NCBI RefSeq assembly: GCF_002812125.1
Contig: NZ_NPDQ01000011.1
Span: forward strand, 9,923-73,922
Direction: 5' to 3'
DNA length: 64,000 bases
From: Leptospira brenneri
Lineage (GTDB): Bacteria; Spirochaetota; Leptospiria; Leptospirales; Leptospiraceae
A program made the translations under genes and the position numbers. The notes beneath the pieces were generated by a model. The model was not told the origin of the DNA and did not search any database. It saw only the letters and a program-made list of their open reading frames with translations. Shown piece by piece: positions 17,757 through 25,439 of this stretch. Every line of letters starts with the position of its first letter. Position 1 is the stretch's first letter.

Positions 17757-18653
17757 GTGAAGTCTTCTTCTCCTTCTTTTTTACGATCTGTATTGGAACT
17801 TAATTTGACGATCCTCATTATGGGGAACGTCACTTTGTTTGCCAAACTCCTTCCTTTCCCTGCGGTTACGATCATCTCTGGTCGGGCGCTATTCTCCGTT
17901 ATTTTGCTTGGGGTTTTCTTCCTACTTCGTGGAAAGTCTGTTTCTTACCGGAGTTTTAAGGACTTCCTCTCTGTTTTTGGAATTGGAATCATATTTGCCC
18001 TGCATTGGGTGACTTATTTCCACTCCATCCAAGTTTCGACTGTGGCTGTGGGGATGTTGTCCCTTTTCACTTATCCAGTGTTTTCTGCTATCCTTGAACC
18101 TTTGTTTGGTGGGAAAAGACCTGATCCTTTTGCTTTCTTTTTGGCCTGTTTTTCCTTTTTTGGTCTCTTTCTCATTGTACCTGATTTTTCCTTTGACAAC
18201 CAAATGTTCCAAGGAGTGGTTTGGGGAGTTGTCTCTGCGGTTCTTTATGCCATTCGCAATTTACTGACCAAAGAAATGCATGTCCATTATCCGAGTGCCC
18301 AAATTTTGTTTACCCAACTGATTGCCACTAGCATTGTTCTCCTGCCTTTTGCGAGTGGACTTTTTGAGATGATTTCTGAACCCAAATACCTTCTCTTTCA
18401 GGTGGTGCTTGCCGGGATCTTTACCTCACTTGCCCATACCATTTGGATTCGTAGTCTTTCCAATTTATCTGTGACCACAGCAGGGACTTTATCTACCTTA
18501 AGCCCCATTTACGGAAGTTTGGCGGCTTGGTACTTCCTCGGTGAGGTGCCTCCCGATAGGATTTGGCTCGGTGGTGGGGTGATTTTGTTTTGTGCGATAT
18601 TAGAGGTGTTTCGAAAAAAAGCGGAAGGGGAAAAAAGGGAAGAGGTGGGTTAG
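17757..18653 (+). CDS. DMT-superfamily (EamA) transporter
   Basis: 298 residues with ten hydrophobic helices in two repeated halves of about five, as in EamA/RhaT transporters. Typical elements are FYSILQVSTVAVGMLS-like helix 4 (here HSIQVSTVAVGMLSLFTYPVFSAIL) and, in the second half, LSVTTAGTLSTLSPIYGSLAAWYFLGE. It probably exports or imports small metabolites; substrate unknown. GTG start 8 bases after the DUF2505-like stop, so likely in the same operon. The stop overlaps the convergent methyltransferase gene by 4 bases. Confidence 0.85.
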   Translation: MKSSSPSFLRSVLELNLTILIMGNVTLFAKLLPFPAVTIISGRALFSVILLGVFFLLRGKSVSYRSFKDFLSVFGIGIIFALHWVTYFHSIQVSTVAVGMLSLFTYPVFSAILEPLFGGKRPDPFAFFLACFSFFGLFLIVPDFSFDNQMFQGVVWGVVSAVLYAIRNLLTKEMHVHYPSAQILFTQLIATSIVLLPFASGLFEMISEPKYLLFQVVLAGIFTSLAHTIWIRSLSNLSVTTAGTLSTLSPIYGSLAAWYFLGEVPPDRIWLGGGVILFCAILEVFRKKAEGEKREEVG

Positions 18654-19441
18654 TTTTTTTGCCAAACTAAAAATCGATATCCCCCATCGAAGAAATCTTC
18701 TTCTAGAATATTCCCATATTTTTTTAACCAAATCCCATTCTTTAAATCGTTTTCCAGCCGTTCTAAAATTTGATTGAGTGTACTCGTTTCTAAGCTTGCT
18801 AAAGGAGAAATTCCGGCCCTGAAAGTTTCGTTTAGATAAAGGGTAGGGTTTTTCCAAGCGGAAGCAAAAAAGTAATCGGTAAGATGATCGGGCAATAGGT
18901 AATCAATTATTTTTACATTCGCTTTGGTTACACGTTCGATCATCGATTTAAAATCATGAATCGGTAGATAAGTGGAAACGGATTTCTCAAAAACAATTTG
19001 AAAGTAATCAAATAACCAAGATTGTTTACTGACGATCGAAGGATCCCCCGCAAAAATAACCGCAAAGTGTTTGGGTTTCAGAATGCGGTTCATCTCAAGA
19101 ATTGCTTTTTCCAGATCATTGAAATGGTGTGATGCTAGTATAGAAATGATTCCATCGAAACTACTGGTAGGAAGGGGAATTTCTTCGGCTGAACCTTTGA
19201 TCCATTTGATATTTGTATTTTCTGCGGCCTGAGCCATCATGATTCCTGACGGCTCGACTGCCGTTACATGATGACCTTTAGAAGAAAAAAAATGGGAATA
19301 GTTTCCTGTCCCTGCTCCCACATCCAGTAGAGAAGCTCTCTCTAGTTTTAAGCAAAGGTTTTCTTCGCTAAGGGAAGCAATGTGTAAGTCAGCCTTTCTT
19401 GTTTTGTTGTAGCTCGTTCCGATTCTATCGTAAATTTCCAT
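18650..19441 (-). CDS. Class I SAM-dependent methyltransferase
   Basis: 263 residues with a Methyltransf_11-type core. Motif I is LLDVGAGTGNYSHFFSSKG (about 38-56). The acidic residue after strand 2 is in VTAVEPSG, and motif IV-like SFDGIISILASHHFNDLEKAI follows. Closest in style to UbiE/BioC-like small-molecule methyltransferases. The substrate is not identifiable. It runs convergently into the DMT transporter. Its 5' end borders the accessory island that begins near 19474. Confidence 0.85.
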   Translation of the reverse strand: MEIYDRIGTSYNKTRKADLHIASLSEENLCLKLERASLLDVGAGTGNYSHFFSSKGHHVTAVEPSGIMMAQAAENTNIKWIKGSAEEIPLPTSSFDGIISILASHHFNDLEKAILEMNRILKPKHFAVIFAGDPSIVSKQSWLFDYFQIVFEKSVSTYLPIHDFKSMIERVTKANVKIIDYLLPDHLTDYFFASAWKNPTLYLNETFRAGISPLASLETSTLNQILERLENDLKNGIWLKKYGNILEEDFFDGGYRFLVWQKN

Positions 19442-19510
19442 ATATTCTAATAAACTTATGTGCTGGTTTGTGGGTTAGGCTTCTGGGGAGACGGGTTGTT
19501 AGGCGCCATG

Positions 19511-21607
19511 TCAGATATTTAGTAACTGTATGTGATTGTCACATTCATTTATTATATACTGAGGAACAAGTTGATATTTTCTTGGGTTTAGTTGATAGAT
19601 GTAATCAATTTCTATATGAAAGGCTTCGTTGATGAATTTCTTCATTACTTCGGAAGCCTTGGGTAATATTTCTTCTCCAAATAGAATTCTATAAATATGA
19701 AGCTTTTCATAGTTATTATCAGATGAAAAATAATGATCTATCAATTTTTTTCTATCATTAATTGTAATGAGAGTTTTTGTATACGAAAAATTCGGGATTT
19801 CTTTTCTAAGTATTTTCGTTGCTTTTCGTTTTTCTGATTTTGTCATATCTCTACAGATTCCATTTTCAGATAAATTTGGAGTTTTCCTTTTATGCAGGAG
19901 ATTTGAAATTAATTGAAATTCGATACCTTTGTTATTTTGTAGTTCATATAACCTTCTTAAGTAAACTAATTTGTTTAATGAAGGAATATTTGAACGAATG
20001 TTTTCTGTATTTATTTCTATAAATGTTTTGATGTCAGCTTTTTTGATCTCCTTTTCTTTTAAAATGCCGTTATTGTTTTCTAGAAATGACGCAAAAGGTG
20101 GGGCGAATTTGTCGGTATGATGGTAGATCATATCAACTATTGGTTCAAAATCATGAGTAAGAAATAATACAGTTTTGTTTTTGAAAAATTTTTCTCTTCT
20201 GAATAGCATATTTATGATAGCATATTTCTTGTTTTTATCAAATGAAGAAATTGGATCGTCTAGAATGATAACATCAGGCTTTGCTTTTAATGTATCATAC
20301 ATAAATAATACCAAAGCAAATGCATTCCGTTCGCCATAGCTCAAGTGGCTTTTTGCTTCCTGGATCAACTTGTCTGAATCGGTATGAAATAATTTAAGTT
20401 TGTATTCGGATCCGTCTTCGATTATGTTTACTTTATACTTATATCCGGCATTTTTTAAAAATTCGTTTATTTCTAAGTTATTTTCTTTTATTAATAATTC
20501 AATTAATCGGTTTTGCTTATTAATGACACCCTGCAATTTACCTGCTTTCTCTAGTAGCATTTTTATAGAATTGTTAATTAAATCTGTTTTTGATTTTGTT
20601 CGCTCTGAATTTAGGTGAGAATATAGATCTAATTTAATTTCCAGATTTGATAAAAGTTCGATGATTTTCTCAACATCTTTGAGTGTATTGAAATGGATAT
20701 TCTGAGCTTCTTTTATTTTTGATGTTATTCTTTCGATTTGGTTTTTTATTTCGATTAGATATTGTTCTTGATCTTTTGTAAATCCTGTAGCATTAAAAAT
20801 GAATTTATCGATAGCCTGATTGGTAGAATCCGAAAAATACATTTTTAATTTTTGAAAGGTTGATACTATTTTGTTTATATTCTCAACGACTTTAGGATCG
20901 TAGGAACTGGCTATTTTTTGTATTTTATTTTTTTTATCTTGAATGTCAGATATGCAATATGGGCAATTTTTTGATAAATCTAGAAATGGCTTTCCGTCAA
21001 TTTGCCATTTTGCCCATTTATAATTACTTTCATGTTGTATGAATTCTGAATATTCCCTGAACTCCTCTGGAACATTAGTCACTAAATTCCCGTCTTTGAA
21101 ACCCTTTACTAAAGGGCTTGACCCGTGTATGCCCTTTTTCACTTGTCTCCCAAAACTGTTTGTGATTTCTTGAAAGTCACTTAATAATTGCTCTATTTCT
21201 GCATCTTTTGAGATTTCGTTTCGAATTACTTTTGTTAATTCAGAAATCTCAGCCATTCCATTTTCAAAATTAGCATCTCGTATTAATATATCGAAACTTC
21301 CTTTTATAAGTTCATCCTGTCTAAATACAAATTCGTTGATATATTGTTCATCAAAGACTTTCACAGAATTTAGATCTGTAATGCCGTTGATCTCAGGGTT
21401 ATTTTCGGCCGTACCGTCTGCTTGAAAAGGTTTCAATTTTGAGAGAGTTTGCGTGCTGTTGTGTTTATCATGAATATAGCTATAGATAGCTTTAGACAAT
21501 GTGCTTTTACCGGTACCGTTTATGGCATATTTTATATTAAGGCTATTTTTACTTAAGCTAATTTCACCTTCTTTTATATTGTTACAGTGTTTTAATTTTA
21601 TTATCAT
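19511..21607 (-). CDS. SMC/RloC-like AAA ATPase with zinc hook, probable defence-type protein
   Basis: 698 residues from ATG 21607; the longer frame to 21655 would translate island junction sequence. It has a split ABC/SMC-type ATPase: Walker A NGTGKST (30-36), a coiled-coil middle with a CPYC zinc-hook motif (C215, C218), signature LSYGE (422-426), Walker B VIILDD (446-451) and H-loop LTHD (H485). A C-terminal domain of about 210 residues follows, ending with NEAFHIEIDYIYQLNPRKY. This layout matches AAA_13/RloC-PrrC-like proteins, several of which act in phage restriction. I cannot identify the anticodon-nuclease triad, so the effector activity is open. Strongly A+T-rich. The gene ends a few bases before a GCCTAAC core site. 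Confidence 0.75.
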   Translation of the reverse strand: MIIKLKHCNNIKEGEISLSKNSLNIKYAINGTGKSTLSKAIYSYIHDKHNSTQTLSKLKPFQADGTAENNPEINGITDLNSVKVFDEQYINEFVFRQDELIKGSFDILIRDANFENGMAEISELTKVIRNEISKDAEIEQLLSDFQEITNSFGRQVKKGIHGSSPLVKGFKDGNLVTNVPEEFREYSEFIQHESNYKWAKWQIDGKPFLDLSKNCPYCISDIQDKKNKIQKIASSYDPKVVENINKIVSTFQKLKMYFSDSTNQAIDKFIFNATGFTKDQEQYLIEIKNQIERITSKIKEAQNIHFNTLKDVEKIIELLSNLEIKLDLYSHLNSERTKSKTDLINNSIKMLLEKAGKLQGVINKQNRLIELLIKENNLEINEFLKNAGYKYKVNIIEDGSEYKLKLFHTDSDKLIQEAKSHLSYGERNAFALVLFMYDTLKAKPDVIILDDPISSFDKNKKYAIINMLFRREKFFKNKTVLFLTHDFEPIVDMIYHHTDKFAPPFASFLENNNGILKEKEIKKADIKTFIEINTENIRSNIPSLNKLVYLRRLYELQNNKGIEFQLISNLLHKRKTPNLSENGICRDMTKSEKRKATKILRKEIPNFSYTKTLITINDRKKLIDHYFSSDNNYEKLHIYRILFGEEILPKASEVMKKFINEAFHIEIDYIYQLNPRKYQLVPQYIINECDNHIQLLNI

Positions 21608-21620
21608 TTTTGAACATTGC

Positions 21621-21772
21621 GCATAACGAACCTGCCTTCCCGAACTTCCTTGCAACTAAGCCTAAGAAGTAGATGTTAATGTCGGCGTGCCTTCTTGCGG
21701 ATGCTTAGCGAGAAGCGTGACGATAGGTATTTTCTGCTATGCGGCGTGTCTATTCAATAGCAACTGTTAGGC
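21621..21772. repeat. attC-like recombination site between island units
   Basis: GCATAAC (21621-21627) and GTTAGGC (21766-21772) are 152 bases apart and complementary except for one position, like the outer R boxes of an attC site. The inside is G+C-richer than the adjacent genes and contains inverted segments (CTTCT/AGAAG-type). It overlaps the last codons of the 175-residue gene. Extended L-box pairing is not evident. Confidence 0.4.
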
Positions 21773-22277
21773 CTGAGTTGGGTCCTGGCGGAAGTCCTAA
21801 TGCTGTATCAACTCCAATATTTTCTCTTAAATCGTTTAATAATAAACTTGGCTCACATTTTGAACCTAGCTTTTGATTAGATTCCTCTCTTGGCACACTA
21901 ACCTGTTTACCTCGAACTACTTTTATGATTTTCTTTTCTTCTATTGCTATTTTACATAAGGCTCTGATATAGAATCTATTAAATTCTCCCTCGGCAAGCA
22001 TTTCATGAGCATTAGATGGGATCTTAGCCATCGTGGTTCCGGTTTTTGTTTTTCTTTCTTCATGAGTCTTTAGGAGATTTAGGCGAATTATTTCGGAAGC
22101 TAGCCATTCTGGTGTTTTGTTATCAATAGCTTCTTTTAGTAATTCTGAATACATTTTTCGTCCTAAATCATTTAGTCTCTTACTATTATAAAGCTTGGAA
22201 ATTGAAACATCTAAGTCGAATTCATTCTTCATATATTCTCTTGTCTTAGAATCTAAGTTTGGAAATTGAAAAGTCAT
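21750..22277 (-). CDS. Conserved protein of unknown function, second gene of a two-gene module
   Basis: 175 residues from ATG 22277, which has AAGGGG nine bases upstream; the longest frame starts at 22322 but would overlap the preceding gene. The protein is soluble, with no signal or membrane segment. Its C-terminal half is distinctive: HEMLAEGEFNRFYIRAL, a Lys-rich turn, then NIGVDTALGLPPGPNSGL. I have the impression of having seen this C-terminal pattern in hypothetical proteins from varied bacteria, but I know no function. It follows a 92-residue ferredoxin-fold-like gene by 4 bases, an arrangement like toxin-antitoxin modules. The last codons (LTVAIE) run through an integron-type GCCTAAC box. 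Confidence 0.6.
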   Translation of the reverse strand: MTFQFPNLDSKTREYMKNEFDLDVSISKLYNSKRLNDLGRKMYSELLKEAIDNKTPEWLASEIIRLNLLKTHEERKTKTGTTMAKIPSNAHEMLAEGEFNRFYIRALCKIAIEEKKIIKVVRGKQVSVPREESNQKLGSKCEPSLLLNDLRENIGVDTALGLPPGPNSGLTVAIE

Positions 22278-22281
22278 TTTT

Positions 22282-22560
22282 TTACCCCTTAATTTTAATT
22301 GACCAATCTTGCAAAACGCCACCCATCAAACGACTTGGAGTTAAACCGTTTTCCTTAAATAAATGCCATACAAAATCTTTAATCTCTGATGCTTCAATTT
22401 CGTAATTTAGACGTCCCATTAGCACTGTATTTGGTAAGGGTAGATCTTTGGAAATCGAAGTGTCATGAAGACCATATCCTTCAAGTAACTTCTTTGCCTT
22501 GGTATAAGCTTCAGAGCTTGCATCTTTCAAGTCGAAAGTTAAAATTACATCGTATTTCAT
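22282..22560 (-). CDS. Small protein with VapD/Cas2-like ferredoxin fold (possible nuclease/toxin)
   Basis: 92 residues. The predicted order strand-helix-strand-strand-helix-strand fits a ferredoxin-like fold: KYDVILTFDLKDASS, AYTKAKKLLEGYG, LPNTVLMGRLNYE, IKDFVWHLFKENG, VLQDWSIKIKG. The opening hydrophobic strand ending in Asp and the L-P-N-T-x-x-M-G turn recall VapD/Cas2-type small endoribonucleases, though no catalytic residue can be assigned from one sequence. ATG start with a GAGGGGG ribosome-binding site. It is the first gene of a two-gene unit with 21750-22277 inside the cassette-like island. A toxin-antitoxin role is a guess from size, order and location. Confidence 0.55.
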   Translation of the reverse strand: MKYDVILTFDLKDASSEAYTKAKKLLEGYGLHDTSISKDLPLPNTVLMGRLNYEIEASEIKDFVWHLFKENGLTPSRLMGGVLQDWSIKIKG

Positions 22561-22878
22561 TCCATCCCCCTCTAATTTTATTCATTCCACATAACCACTA
22601 CTATCTGCCACCTTACAACCTTCCATCTCCATCCTTCAATAAAAAATAGAGACACACTCAAAATATTCCTACATTTTTCATTCCCGTTAGGTGCCAAATG
22701 ATCCCTGTTTTGTGCTGTTATAGAAATGGATTTTCGTGAGTTCAAAATGCCTTCCAAGTTTTACTTAAAATTTTTTAAAATAAATCTAAATCAGTGCAAT
22801 AAAGTTTGACAGACTTATCAAATTCTGGTCTCTAATCTCTCCTTGTGGAAATAAGATATTTCTGCAAAGGAGTTCGCT
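22561..22878. other. Intergenic region: island edge and promoter of lipoprotein gene
   Basis: 318 bases with no gene. It holds the right-hand core-site pair of the island, ACATAAC (22589-22595) and GTTAGGT (22686-22692). A possible rightward promoter follows: TTGACA (22806-22811) with TCTAAT (22831-22836) at a long 19-bp spacing. An AAGGAG ribosome-binding site near 22867 precedes the TTG start of the lipoprotein. Confidence 0.4.
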
Positions 22879-23286
22879 TTGAAGAAAATTACATTAGTAT
22901 TTGCTTTCGCTGTATCTGCTCTTGTCTTCCATTGCCAGTCAGGAGCAAAAGCGGGGGCTGAAGAAGGTAAGACCATCTTGGAAGGGAATTGGGTTTTGAC
23001 ATCCAATTGCGTCACTAATCCTTCTCCAAATCCAACGGCTTGGCTGATCATCAGCAACAATCGGGATATCAAATCTTGTTATAAAAAAACAAGCAGTGTG
23101 GTCAAAGGACAGATCACTGGCAAGGACGGGAACTATCATATTAATTGGGAAGTTGGTCCTGCATCAACTGCTCAGTATCCAGTAGGTGGGCCTCTGAATC
23201 TTTTTGGAATGACTACGATTGAGAACGGTCAGAGCTACACGGTTTGTTACACTCGAACAAAAACCGTGCCGGCTTTTTGTAAGTGA
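22879..23286 (+). CDS. Small lipoprotein
   Basis: 135 residues with a TTG start preceded by AAGGAG. The signal peptide ends in the spirochaetal lipobox LVFHC, with Cys19 as the lipidated residue. The mature part is small and has four further Cys (in SNC, KSC, YTVC and the C-terminal FCK), so two disulphides are possible. No domain was recognised. A monocistronic unit: the dispersed repeat 23349-23510 and a convergent DUF302 gene follow. Confidence 0.72.
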   Translation: MKKITLVFAFAVSALVFHCQSGAKAGAEEGKTILEGNWVLTSNCVTNPSPNPTAWLIISNNRDIKSCYKKTSSVVKGQITGKDGNYHINWEVGPASTAQYPVGGPLNLFGMTTIENGQSYTVCYTRTKTVPAFCK

Positions 23287-23348
23287 TATTGGTTTAGAAT
23301 AGGTTAAAGGTGTGGGGGAGGAAAGAGGATTGAATGAGAACTTCCCCC

Positions 23349-23510
23349 GCGCCACTTGTGCTGAGCTTGCCGAAGAACCGATTGCAGCGGAAATCCTTTC
23401 TGGTTGGAGAACCAATTTTAATATAAAAAATCCTTCCAGAAAGATTGGAGCGAAAAGCGGGATCGCCTAATGGATGGGATGTGGAAAATTCAATCCATCG
23501 GCGAGGCGCC
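23349..23510. repeat. Dispersed intergenic repeat, copy 1 (GCGCC-bounded)
   Basis: The element begins GCGCCA (23349-23354) and ends GAGGCGCC (23503-23510). Inside is AGCGGAAATCCTTTC, a variable middle, then GAAAGATTGGAGCG and AAAGCGGGATC. The inner arms CCTTTC and GAAAG are complementary. The same modules in the same order occur at 62350-62454. It lies between convergent genes and overlaps neither. It is probably a non-coding mobile or palindromic repeat family of this genome. Confidence 0.65.
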
Positions 23511-23531
23511 CCCAATGATATAAAATCTATT

Positions 23532-23921
23532 TCAGTCGTGTAAGTGGTGAATGACTTGAATTAATTTTTCTTGTACTTCCTTGGCAATTTTTTCTAGTTC
23601 TGGGTTTTGGACCAGTTTGGTCATAGTCATGGGGTCAAAGATAGAGACTTTGGTTTCTCCATTCTTTTCTTCTGTGACGACTACGTTGCAAGGGAGTAAT
23701 AATCCGATTTCGTCTGCTGTTTGGAGGGCTTTGTGCGCAAAACCGGGATTACATGCTCCAAGGATGGTGTATCGTTTGAAATCAACGCCGATTTTTTCTT
23801 TGAGAGTGTTTTTGACGTCGATGGTGGTTAAGACCCCAAACCCTTCTTTTTTTAGGGCTTCGGTAGTGTCGGTGATGGTGTCTTCAAAACTTTTTTTTCT
23901 GTGAACGGTGAGTCCTAACAT
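23532..23921 (-). CDS. DUF302 domain protein
   Basis: 129 residues, a single DUF302 domain: it opens VHRKKSFEDTITDTTEALKKEGFGVLTTIDV and has ILGACNPGFAHKALQTADEIGLLLPCNVVV. DUF302 proteins are small, often periplasmic or cytoplasmic, and commonly found near sulphur- or metal-stress genes; no biochemical role is established. A GGAGG ribosome-binding site precedes the ATG. The promoter region contains the palindrome at 23939-23954, suggesting control by a CsoR/CstR/FrmR-type repressor. The two Cys (about C58 and C79) could be reactive thiols. Confidence 0.8.
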   Translation of the reverse strand: MLGLTVHRKKSFEDTITDTTEALKKEGFGVLTTIDVKNTLKEKIGVDFKRYTILGACNPGFAHKALQTADEIGLLLPCNVVVTEEKNGETKVSIFDPMTMTKLVQNPELEKIAKEVQEKLIQVIHHLHD

Positions 23922-23938
23922 AAATCCTCCGCATGTCT

Positions 23939-23954
23939 ATACCCCATAGGGTAT
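23939..23954. promoter_or_regulatory. CsoR/CstR-type operator upstream of DUF302 gene
   Basis: ATACCCCATAGGGTAT is a near-perfect palindrome located 18 bases upstream of the DUF302 start codon. Runs of C and G flanked by ATA/TAT are typical operators of the DUF156 (CsoR/RcnR/CstR/FrmR) repressors. The regulator gene is not in this window. Confidence 0.6.
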
Positions 23955-24004
23955 GTCAGCAAATCTGAACTTGCAAGAGAATTTTTGTTAGATTTTGAAA
24001 AAGA

Positions 24005-24445
24005 TCATTCTTTTTTAGGGAGTTTTTGCATCTCTTCCACACTTGGAAGCTGCGTGGACATATGACGGATTTCCCCAGAGGAATTAAGTAAGAAGTATTG
24101 GGGGATGGGGTCTGTTTTTAAGGAACTAAAACGATCATCCAAAATCAGAGTTTGGAATTCTTGGTCTCTTGGTGTGTAGTTGAGTAAAACATAAGTACCA
24201 AGGTCTGGTTTTCCTTCCCCACATTCTAATCCCTGGAGCATTTCACAACGAGATTTAGTGACGGAGAGTAGGATGAGTTTTCCTTCACGAGAAGCTTGTC
24301 CAAAGGCGAAGGATTTGTTATGACCCCAATGGATTTCTTCACTTGCCATTTCGTTGATTTTTACATAACCAAAAACGAGTAGTAAAATGAAAAGTGGCAT
24401 GGCTAAAAAACCAAGCAGGTAAAAAACACGGGAATATTTCTGCAT
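24005..24445 (-). CDS. Membrane-anchored protein, thioredoxin-like fold suspected
   Basis: About 146 residues from ATG 24445; the longer frame would use TTG 24454. One N-terminal membrane helix (about 9-29) leads into a globular part. That part has a central strand GKLILLSVTKSRC, a short Cys-containing loop (CEMLQGLEC) and then PQYFLLNSSGEI, which resembles the strand-turn-strand end of thioredoxin-like domains. There is no CxxC, so a redox role is uncertain. No operon partner: it faces spermidine synthase divergently with 141 bases between. Confidence 0.5.
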   Translation of the reverse strand: MQKYSRVFYLLGFLAMPLFILLLVFGYVKINEMASEEIHWGHNKSFAFGQASREGKLILLSVTKSRCEMLQGLECGEGKPDLGTYVLLNYTPRDQEFQTLILDDRFSSLKTDPIPQYFLLNSSGEIRHMSTQLPSVEEMQKLPKKE

Positions 24446-24586
24446 ACAAGGCAATAGAACTTAAGTCCCCAGTTCCCGCCAAGTTGAATTTTTAATCACT
24501 TGTAAACCAAGAAACATCAAAAAAAACTACACCTTCTTCTTCCTAAATCAAATCTGGTTCAAAGAGAACAACCTTAGGAGAAATTA

Positions 24587-25432
24587 ATGGAGATTTGGTA
24601 TACCGAAAAATTGGAATTAGAAAAAGGCCGCGCTGTGAGTTACCGGGTAACAAAAACAATCGAAAGCCTACAATCTCCGTTCCAAAAAATCGATATTTTT
24701 GAAACACAATCCTTTGGCCGAATGTTTACACTTGATGGTGTAACGATGGTTACTAATAAAGACGAACATTCTTATCATGAAATGATTGCCCATATCCCTA
24801 TGATGAGTCATCCAAACCCTGAATCTGTTCTTGTGATTGGTGGGGGAGATGGGGGAACCGTTCGCGAAGTTTTGAAACACCCCTCTGTCAAAGAAGTTGT
24901 ATTATGTGAAATTGACAAAGCTGTGGTGGATATTAGTTATAAATACTTTCCAGAATGTGCTGATGCCATGAAAGATCCCAAAGTCATTCATTATTATGAT
25001 GATGGTGCTAAATTTGCCCGTGACAACAAAGGTCGTTTTGATGTGATCCTTGTGGATTCTAGTGATCCAGTAGGCCCTGCAGAAGTTTTATTTAAGGAAC
25101 CATTTTTTCGAGATATGGCAAGTGCCTTAAAACCTACGGGAATCATTGCCACCCAAGCGGAATCTTTTTGGTATCATGGAGATGTGATTTCCTCTCTTTT
25201 TGATTTTATTCCCAAAATTTTCCCTGAGTATGGTTACTATTATACAACCATTCCGACATACCCGTCCGGAATCATTGGGTTTACTTTTTTATCCAATGCC
25301 ATTGATCCTTATTCGGTAACTCCAGATCCAAAACGAGTTCCGAAAGGTCTCAAATACTACAGCCCAGAAATTCACAAAGCTGCTTTTGTTCTTCCTGAAT
25401 TCGCAAAAGCGTATATCAAAAGAAAAGGATAA
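24587..25432 (+). CDS. speE: Spermidine synthase
   Basis: 281 residues, full length. The N-terminal beta domain is followed by the Rossmann core with VLVIGGGDGGTVREVLKH (about 83-100), the acidic pair in CEIDKAVVD, the D-D-G-A-K-F motif and the catalytic loop DSSDPVGPAE (about 155-164). The enzyme transfers the aminopropyl group of decarboxylated SAM to putrescine. The ribosome-binding site AGGAG lies before ATG 24587. The partner speD is not in the window. The next gene (GTG 25440) starts 7 bases after the stop. Confidence 0.95.
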   Translation: MEIWYTEKLELEKGRAVSYRVTKTIESLQSPFQKIDIFETQSFGRMFTLDGVTMVTNKDEHSYHEMIAHIPMMSHPNPESVLVIGGGDGGTVREVLKHPSVKEVVLCEIDKAVVDISYKYFPECADAMKDPKVIHYYDDGAKFARDNKGRFDVILVDSSDPVGPAEVLFKEPFFRDMASALKPTGIIATQAESFWYHGDVISSLFDFIPKIFPEYGYYYTTIPTYPSGIIGFTFLSNAIDPYSVTPDPKRVPKGLKYYSPEIHKAAFVLPEFAKAYIKRKG

Positions 25433-25439
25433 ACTCTTT

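Larger units (their letters stand above)
19498..22692. mobile_element. Integron-cassette-like accessory island
   Basis: The 3.2-kb block is bounded by near-identical direct repeats, GTTAGGCGCCA (19498-19508) and GTTAGGTGCCA (22686-22696). A further GTTAGGC lies at 21766-21772, between its two transcription units, and another at 19474-19480. These fit the integron core-site consensus GTTRRRY. Each internal one is paired with an RCATAAC box (21621-21627 and 22589-22595), as expected for the two ends of an attC site. The content is much more A+T-rich than the neighbours, and all three genes face left. No integrase is in the window. The secondary structure typical of attC is only partial, so the identification is a hypothesis. 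Confidence 0.5.

Noticed and set aside
19511..21607. Calling the ATPase a RloC or PrrC anticodon nuclease
   Set aside because: The ATPase and zinc hook fit, but I could not identify the Arg-Glu-His nuclease triad in the C-terminal domain, so only the general family is claimed.
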